From Poa pratensis (Eukaryota > Streptophyta > Magnoliopsida > Poales > Poaceae), in the NCBI GenBank assembly GCA_947311845.1, contig CAMZMU010000027.1, positions 47,618,758-47,682,757 on the forward strand: DNA of 64,000 nt, read 5' to 3'. Of this stretch, positions 57,529-64,000 are shown piece by piece (positions within the stretch are counted from its first letter, which is position 1; the number at the start of each line of letters is the position of its first letter). Under the pieces are notes generated by a model. The model was not told where the DNA came from and ran no database searches. It saw only the letters and a list, made by a program, of their open reading frames with translations. A program made the translations under genes and the position numbers.

Positions 57529-59755
57529 ATGCGACGCTTTTCCGGGCCCAAGCGAGACGAAATCAGCAGAGAAATCGATCGACTGCTGAATGCCAAGTTC
57601 ATCCGAGAGATCAAGGACTCGGACTGGGTCGCCAACCCGTCCTGGTGGAGAAGAAGAAGACGAAGAAACTCCGCATGTGCGTCGACTTCACCGCCCTCAA
57701 CAAATGCTGCCCCAAGGACCATTTCCCGCTCCCGCGGATAGATCAGATCATCGACTCGACTGCAGGCTGCGAACGCCTGTCCTTCCTGGACGCCTACTCA
57801 GGTTACCAGCAGATCAGACTGAACGTCGACGATGAGGAGAAGACAGCATTCATCACACCCGACGGCGTTTTCTGCTACCAGACGATGCCCTTCGGGTTGA
57901 AGAACGCTGGTGCCACGTACCAGCGCACAATGCAAGCATGCCTCAAAGGGCTCATCGGGCAGATCGTCCAAGTCTACGTCGACGACATCGTCGTCACCAC
58001 CCGCAAGGAGGACACCCTCATCGCCGACCTCCGCAAGGTCTTCGCCGCCCTCGACGAGTATCAGATCAAGCTGAACCCAGACAAGTGTGTCTTCGGCGTG
58101 CCAGCCGGAGAACTGCTTGGGTACCTCGTCTCTGCAAGAGGAATCGAAGCCAACCCTGAGAAGGTGCAAAACATACTCGCAATGCCAGCACCGACCAAGC
58201 TTCACGAGGTGCAACGCCTAGCCGGCCGAGTCGCAGCTCTCAGCCGGTTCATAAGTAAGTTGGGAGAAAAGGCCCTGCCTTTCTACCAACTGATGAAAAA
58301 GACAGACAAGTTCGAGTGGACAGAAGAAGCGCAAGTCGCGTTCGACCAACTCAAGAAAACACTCACGACTTCCCCAGTACTGGTGGCTCCACTGGAGAAC
58401 GAGCCGCTATACCTCTACGTGTCAGCCACAAACAGGGTGGTCAGCACGGTACTCGTAGTCGAACGAGAAGAAGAAGGACACAGTTACCCTGTTCAGCGAC
58501 CCGTCTACTACCTTAGCGAGGTGTTGACCCTGTCCAAGCAGCGCTACCCGCACTACCAGAAGCTGGCCTACGGAGTTTTCATGACTTCAAGGAAAGTAAT
58601 CCATTACTTCTCCGAGCACCCGATCACGGTGGTAAGCTCCTCCGGGCTCTCCGACATCCTGACCAACCAATGCGCGACAGGACGAGTCGCTAAGTGGGTC
58701 GTCGAGCTAGGACCCTGGGGGCTGAAATACGCTCACCCGAAGTCAATCAAGGCCCAAGTGCTCCCAGAATTCACCACCGAGTGGATAGAAGCCCAGCTGC
58801 CAGATGTCCCCGACCTGTCCAACGCATGGACAATGTACTTCGACGGCTCCAAAAAGTTCAGATCAGCCGGGGCAGGAGTCATCCTCATCTCCCCCAAAGG
58901 CGACAAGCTGAAGTACGTGCTACAGATGGACTTCCCAACACCCTCCAACAACGAGGCTGAGTACGAAGCCCTAATCCATGGCATGCGAATGGCCAAGAAC
59001 TGCGGCGCCACTCACCTCATGATCTACGGCGACTCCTACCTCGTCGTGCAGCAAACCATGAAGCCTGTGACGCCATCGCCGACAACATGATCGCCTACAG
59101 AGACCTGTACAACCAGCTGGAGGGCACCTTCGACGGCTGCGAGTTGCGGCACATCGGCCGCGAAAGCAACGAGGAAGCCGACGCCCTCGCCAACCTGGGC
59201 TCAGACAAGGCGCAGGTGCCACCCGGCGTCTTCCTTGAGCGCATCACGCAGCGGTCTGTCAAACTTCGACCCACGCCCGGATCCTCCACACCATCAACGA
59301 GCACCGCCGACCCGCCAGGCAAAGAGAAGGAGCCAATGGAGGTTCTGCTCATCGAGCCCACCTGGACGAGCCCATATCTGGCGTACATGCTGCACCAGAG
59401 ACTGCCAGTCAACTCAGTCGAAGCCAAGCGCATTATTCGCCGTTCGAAAGGCTTCACCATCATCAAGGGGGAACTATACAAGCGAAGCATCTCAGGAGTC
59501 CTGCAAAGGTGCGTTGATCCAGTCGACGGTCAAGCCATCCTGCTCGAAATTCATACAGGCACCTGCGGGCATCACGCCAGCAGTCGTGCCTTAGTGGCCA
59601 AAGCTTTACGAGCCGGATTCTACTGGCCCACCGCAATGCAAGACGCAGAAGAACTCGTGAGGAAATGTCTCGGCTGCCAGGAGTTCGCCAACAAGCCGCA
59701 CGCACCAGCTTCAGCACTGAAGACCATCCCGCTTGCCTGGCCCATTGCGCAATGA
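57529..59755 (+). pseudogene. Reverse transcriptase, RNase H and integrase zinc finger of the right Gypsy element
   Basis: RT starts near 57529. After a frameshift near 57645 it runs long and open to 59090: palm motifs CVDFTALNKCCPKDHFPLPR, MPFGLKNAGATYQR and the catalytic YVDD (about 57975), then connection and first RNase H, then a second archaeal-type RNase H (MYFDGSKKFRSAGAGV, NNEAEYEALIHGM). Another frameshift near 59080 leads to the rest of that domain (IGRESNEEADALANLG) and the integrase HHCC zinc finger (HTGTCGHHASSRAL, CLGCQEFA), ending at TGA 59753-59755. Two RNase H domains indicate the Tat lineage. Confidence 0.85.
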
Positions 59756-60256
59756 GTACCATTGAGGCGCGCTGCAGGCGCCTAGGTCGAAGAGCTGCCG
59801 TCTGTGCTTTGCAGTCTACGCACAACACCGAACAGGTCAACCCAGTACACGCCATTCTTCATGGTTTATGGTGCAGAGGCGGTCATGCCCTGCGACATCA
59901 AGTTCGACGCACCTCGAGTGGTGGCCTACGACGAGTCTGACACAGAAGAAGCACTCGAGGACGACATGGATACCCTGGACGAAGCGCGCGACATCGCCCT
60001 CACCCGCTCAGCCGTGTACCAGCAGGACCTGCGCAACTACCACGGACGGCGACTGCGGCCAAGAGCTTTCGTTCCAGGCGACCTGGTCCTTCGCCTCAAA
60101 CAGAAGAAGGTGCACAAGCTCGTATCCCCATGGGAGGGCCCATACATTGTGACAGAAGCAATCGGCGGAGGAGCTTACCGCCTGAAGGACTCGAAGACAG
60201 GAACAGTCTGCCACAACCCATGGAATGTTGCGCAGCTGCGACGCTTCTACGCCTAG
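59756..60256 (+). pseudogene. Integrase remnant lacking the catalytic core
   Basis: About 60 bases after the zinc finger the sequence jumps to the region after the catalytic core (SLRTTPNRSTQYTPFF, VYGAEAVMPCDI) and finishes with the integrase C-terminal domain (LVSPWEGPYIVTEAIGGGAY, WNVAQLRRFYA) and TAG at 60254-60256. The D,D-35-E core is absent, so this copy could not integrate by itself. Confidence 0.8.
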
Positions 60257-60440
60257 TCGACTCCCCTATTGTAACAAAGCATACATGTCAAGGCGGCAGG
60301 TTTCAGACGCACTCTTTCCCTTACCAGGGTACCTGAGGGGACTGGAAGGGTTTTAATGAGGCGGCCTGCTCGCAAAAATCAATGAAGTGATTTATGGAAC
60401 AAGCTCTCCCCTTTACTTTTTCAGTCAAAAAGCAACATAA

Positions 60441-61372
60441 ACCTAGGCCGCACCCGAGACACTCGGGGCTGCGCCATACAGGTTCAAGTTCAAATCCTAG
60501 GCCGCCACCCGAAGCACTCGGGGGCTGCGCCACACAGGTCTAAGTCAAACCTAGGCCGCACCCGAGGCACTCGGGGGCTGCGCCATACAGGTTCAAGTTC
60601 AAATCCTAGGCCGCTACCCGAAGCACTCGGGGGCTGCGCCACACAGGTCTAAGTCAAACCTAGGCCGCACCCGAGGCACTCGGGGGCTGCGCCATACAGG
60701 TTCAAGTCGAAAACCTAGGCCGCCACCCGAAGCACTCGGGGCTGCGCCATACAGGTTCAAGTCGAAATCCTAGGCCGCCACCCGAAGCACTCGGGGGCTG
60801 CGCCACACAGGTCTAAGTCAAACCTAGGCCGCACCCGAGGCACTCGGGGGCTGCGCCATACAGGTTCAAGTCGAAATCCTAGGACACACCCGAAGCACTC
60901 GGGGGCTGCGCCACATAGGTCTCAGTCAAACCTAGGCCGTCGCCCGACGTACTCGGGGGCTGCGCCATACAGGTCACTCGCAAAATCCTTGGCCGCACTC
61001 GAAGCACTCGGGGGCTGCGCCATACAGGTCACTCGCAAAACCTTTGGCCGTCACCCGAAGCACTCGGGGGCTGCGCCGCACAGGTCTAAGTCAAACCTAG
61101 GCCGCACCCGACGCACTCGGGGCTGCGCCATACAGGTCACTCGCAAAACCTTTGGCCATCACCCGAAGCACCCAGGGGCTGCGCCGCACAGGTCCAAGTC
61201 AAAGTACTAGGCCGCACCCGACGTACTCGGGGGCTGCGCCACACAAGTCTGACTCGATACACCTCGGCCGCACTCGAAGCACTCGGGGGCTGCGCCGCAC
61301 AGGTTTAATTCAAAATCCTAGGCCGCACTCGATCGCTCGGGGGCTGCGCCATACAGGTTTACAGACGTCTAC
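60441..61372. repeat. Tandem repeat array, ~55-bp unit, about 17 copies
   Basis: Each unit has the order CCTAGGCCGCACCCGA, GCACTCGGGGGCTGCGCC, then A(T/C)ACAGGT and a short spacer (TCAAGT or CTAAGT). Adjacent units often alternate between two variants, giving a higher-order ~110-bp period in the first half. The array lies between the end of pol and the 3' end of the antisense gene. Confidence 0.85.
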
Positions 61373-61487
61373 AAGATACAATTTACTAACTCGGGGGCTA
61401 CCCCCACCTCGACATACATACACTCATATTTCCACTTGGAAAAATTTATGTTACAAGCTAACGCTGTACAACAGCAGTATACTGTTC

Positions 61488-64000
61488 TTATTCTACAGGC
61501 TCGCCCTTTGGCGCATCAAGTGGCCCAACAAGGTGCTCGCTAAAGTTCTGGACCTGCCGAATCATCTGGCGCGCAGCCGCCAGAGTATCGGCATATTCAC
61601 CCTCTCCAGGCAAGCCGTCAAGCACCTTGTGCAATGGAAGATGAGGCCGGTGCAGTCGAACGTATGCCAACGCCACGTTCGCCCCGGCAACAAGTTGAGC
61701 GTGCACGACTTCCTTCAACGCACCGCCTTCACGGAACCTCTCCAGAAGAGCAGTCAGTCCATTCGGCTGCTCGTTGTGAGGAAAGTACACCTTGTTGATC
61801 TGCCAGAGGGTTTTTCTGCAACCTTCCAAGAGCACAGCAGCCCGCCAGGTACGATCCAGCATTCGTGCCAGTACACTACCTCTGGATTTGTTCGACCAAA
61901 ACTGGCGCGCTTCGAGTGAGTCACCGGCGGCCTCTTTCTCTACTCGCTCGTCCACTCGAAGCTGCTCAGCCTTCAAGTCAGAGTTCACATCTGCATCAAG
62001 GCCAAGCATTAAGCATAGCAGGAAGACACAGAAGCCGAAGCAAAAACGCTAGAAGGCCAACCTTGCAGCTGTCGACTGATCAAGTCCATCTCGCCAAGCA
62101 GAAACTCCTCACGCTGGGAGAACGACGCAACGGGCCGCGACCTCAATCGCTCCAGCTCCAACTCAGCACTCTTCAGCTTCGACTCGAGCTCCAACACCTT
62201 GTTCCTCATGAAGGTGATCACTCTCTGGTCATTTACGCTTCGCACAGGAGCTGGAGGAGCTTGACGGCGGCGACGAGTAGGCGCAGCCAAAGTGGTGTCC
62301 TCCTCATCGTCCGCGCCAGTAGTTCCAGCAACGTCAGGAGCTTCGCCCATATCAGACTGCCAAGAATTGACAGCGTCAAGCCAGGAAAAGAATCAACATA
62401 ATTCATCCAAACAAGACATCAAAAAAGACTTGGCGACTGCACCCTAGAGGGAGCGAATTCACATTTCATCATCAGCATGTTCACTCGCACGATATAAAGT
62501 GCATTACAGACTCAAGCCCAAAAGCAGAAGCATAGTCCTACAAGGAAAAAGTCTACACTACAGACTCCGACTGGGAACGGCTCTTCCTAGCAGCCAACTC
62601 TGCAGCTTTGGCAATCCTCTTCTCGAAGGTGTCGACCAACTTCGCAGCTAGCTGGCTCGCCTGCACCTTCACACCGCTAAGGGACGCGGTCCTGCCATCA
62701 GGCTTCCGAGGGAAGTCGCTGACAACCTTCTCAAAATCACCCACGACTTGGTGACCAAGAAGTAGCTGGAAAGTGAGCTCGGAGCCGCGTACCGTCTGTG
62801 CGTGAAGTTCGCCAGGACATTCGAATTGCCTTCGAATGGAGCTGCGAGTGCGTCAACAGCAGCTGGTGGCGGCTTGCTGGGAAAGATACTCCGGTGCACA
62901 GTCGCTAAGGCCTCCGTCGACTTCTGCAGTGCCGCCGTCGACTGCTGCAGCGCTGCCGATGCATACGCGCAGACGCGGTCGACGAAGCCAACAGCCTCCG
63001 CCAAGCCGACACTCTCGCTGGAAGTCCCTTCTGGAGGAGCACCTCCGCAAGTCTCTGTTCAAAAGAAATCACACCCGTAAGACGTCAGAAGTCGAAGAAA
63101 GGCAAAGTAGGCACTGAGCCGAAAAACTTACTTCCAACAACATCTGCGAGTGCGAGCAAGCGGTCGACCTGGGTCTTCTCCAGAGCATCCCGAGCTTGTT
63201 CCCGCTCTTGGGCTTCACCCAGTGACTTCTCCAGCTCCGCGACCCGCGTCTTCATGCTCTCCTTCTCGCCTACGGATCAACGGAGCAAAGTTAGCAATAA
63301 AGGCAGTCGAAGCACCCCTCGAACACAAGGGTTCACACTTACCATTCGCTTGCTCCAGAGCAGTGCGAAGCTGATCCCTCTCCTGCTCCATGCGAACGAA
63401 GGCTGCGGCTCCTCCATCTGCTGGCGATAAAATGGCTGCAGGAAACACAAGACATTAATCTACGCCCGACTATTCTAGTCACGCGCATCTTCGGGGGCTA
63501 CTCCCATCGGGAGCGCTGTACGCGCACCCGATACAGATCTTGCAGAAGGAGTCGAAGAACACTTACATGCTCAAGCAGCCCAGCGTCAACCGGAGTCGCG
63601 TCAGCAGACCTCTCTGGCATGGCGGAGGTCGAAGCCTTCAAGGCCAAAACGTCACCCGCCAGAGCCTCCTCTCCGGTCGTCCTCGCAGTCTGCTCGATCA
63701 TAGGAGCAGAAGTGTGCTCCATCTCACGAGGGGAAGAAACAGCAGCGCCAGTACGGTCGCTGTGACAAGAAAACTCAATTCAAGGACCCGCAAGTGAAAC
63801 AGCACACTCGACAAAAACAAAGCAATGGTTATGCGACTAACCTGACGACATCGTCTTCACTTCCCAGGGAGACGGAGGCCATCCTCGCGAACTCGGTCGG
63901 CGGTGCAGAGCCGAGTGGAGGCACGACCAAAGGTTCAGCCGGTCGCTCGGGTGCCTAGTGCCCGAAGAGGACTCGCTCGTCTCTTCCTCGTTCACACCCG
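61488..64000 (-). CDS. Antisense gene of the right Gypsy element, 3' part (coiled-coil protein)
   Basis: Multi-exon minus-strand gene continuing past the right edge. The last exon is 61991-61488 (stop TAA 61490-61488; RVDERVEKEAAGDSLEARQF, LLEGCRKTLWQINKVYFP, ends APKGEPVE). The one before ends at 62062 with a GT donor (GEMDLISRQLQG) and holds a leucine-rich coiled coil (NKVLELESKLKSAELELERL). Upstream exon-like blocks lie at about 62744-62553, 63000-62760, 63255-63135 and 63420-63345 (RMEQERDQLRTALEQANG). Such antisense proteins are typical of grass Tat elements and have no established role. No lesion was found, but the gene is incomplete here and the upstream splice sites are approximate. 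Confidence 0.6.

Larger units (their letters stand above)
53388..64000 (+). mobile_element. Gypsy LTR retrotransposon (Tat-like), 5' portion, degenerate
   Basis: Inserted in exon 3 of the ABCB paralogue (host bases CCGGT precede the LTR). Order: 5' LTR 53388-53839, primer site, gag, protease, RT-RNase H, second RNase H, integrase remnant (to 60256), tandem repeats (60441-61372), antisense gene (61488 to beyond the edge). The extra RNase H before integrase and the antisense gene mark the Tat lineage. Gag-pol has many frameshifts and the integrase core is missing. The 3' LTR is outside the window. Confidence 0.85.

Noticed and set aside
60441..61372. CRISPR-like repeat array
   Set aside because: Units are contiguous with no unique spacers and lie in a plant retrotransposon.
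61152..61919. 255-codon plus-strand open frame
   Set aside because: Runs out of the tandem repeat array and antiparallel through the last exon of the antisense gene; an artefact of repeat composition.

Overview
The window is nuclear DNA of a large-genome grass, most likely a member of the Triticeae (wheat, barley or Aegilops relatives). The evidence is the gene types (GT-AG introns, a group E UGT, plant ABCB, TPK and R2R3-MYB genes) and a dense, nested load of grass-type transposons: Tat-like Gypsy elements with antisense genes, an Athila-type element with a tRNA-Asp primer site, Stowaway MITEs, tRNA-derived SINEs and a very long solo LTR. The species call is inference; nothing here is prokaryotic.

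Layout. 1-5005: 3' half of a Gypsy element (integrase end, antisense gene, 3' LTR) sitting in a UDP-glycosyltransferase gene whose 3' half survives as a pseudogene (5006-5762). 7641-9044: an intact single-exon UGT paralogue. 9579-9829: 5'-truncated LINE. 10744-17134 (minus): complete 12-exon ABCB (P-glycoprotein-like) gene carrying a nonsense codon and a frameshift. 17.1-24.1 kb: intergenic, with MITEs and a diverged tandem duplication. 24132-26042: two-pore K+ channel pseudogene. 26611-28293 (minus): an apparently intact four-exon gene for an unrecognised, probably plastid-targeted coiled-coil protein. 28750-30782: PIF/Harbinger-like element with an intact Myb/SANT ORF but no transposase. 32209-33144 (minus): intact two-exon R2R3-MYB gene. 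33.4-36.8 kb: SINE, MITEs and AT-rich repeats.

36796-42724 (minus): a Helitron that captured the first exon (start codon and signal peptide included) of a SPARK-type GPI-anchored protein gene. That exon was later split by a 4.5-kb solo LTR with a perfect 5-bp target duplication. 43485-47262: a B3-like gene split by an internally deleted Athila-type element (43583-46384, TSD GCGGC) and also frameshifted. 48149-53387 (minus): a second ABCB paralogue, with exon sizes and phases matching the first. It is cut off by a second Tat-type Gypsy element (53388 to beyond the window end) and also has its own nonsense codon and 4-bp deletion. That Gypsy element has a degenerate gag-pol lacking the integrase catalytic core, about 17 tandem copies of a ~55-bp repeat, and a multi-exon antisense gene.

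The genes do not form a pathway. The region reads as small tandem families (UGT, ABCB) decaying under repeated insertion, interspersed with three genes that still look intact (UGT, plastid coiled-coil protein, MYB) plus one intact transposon-borne gene. Splice models were derived by eye from GT/AG sites, conserved protein sequence and phase agreement.
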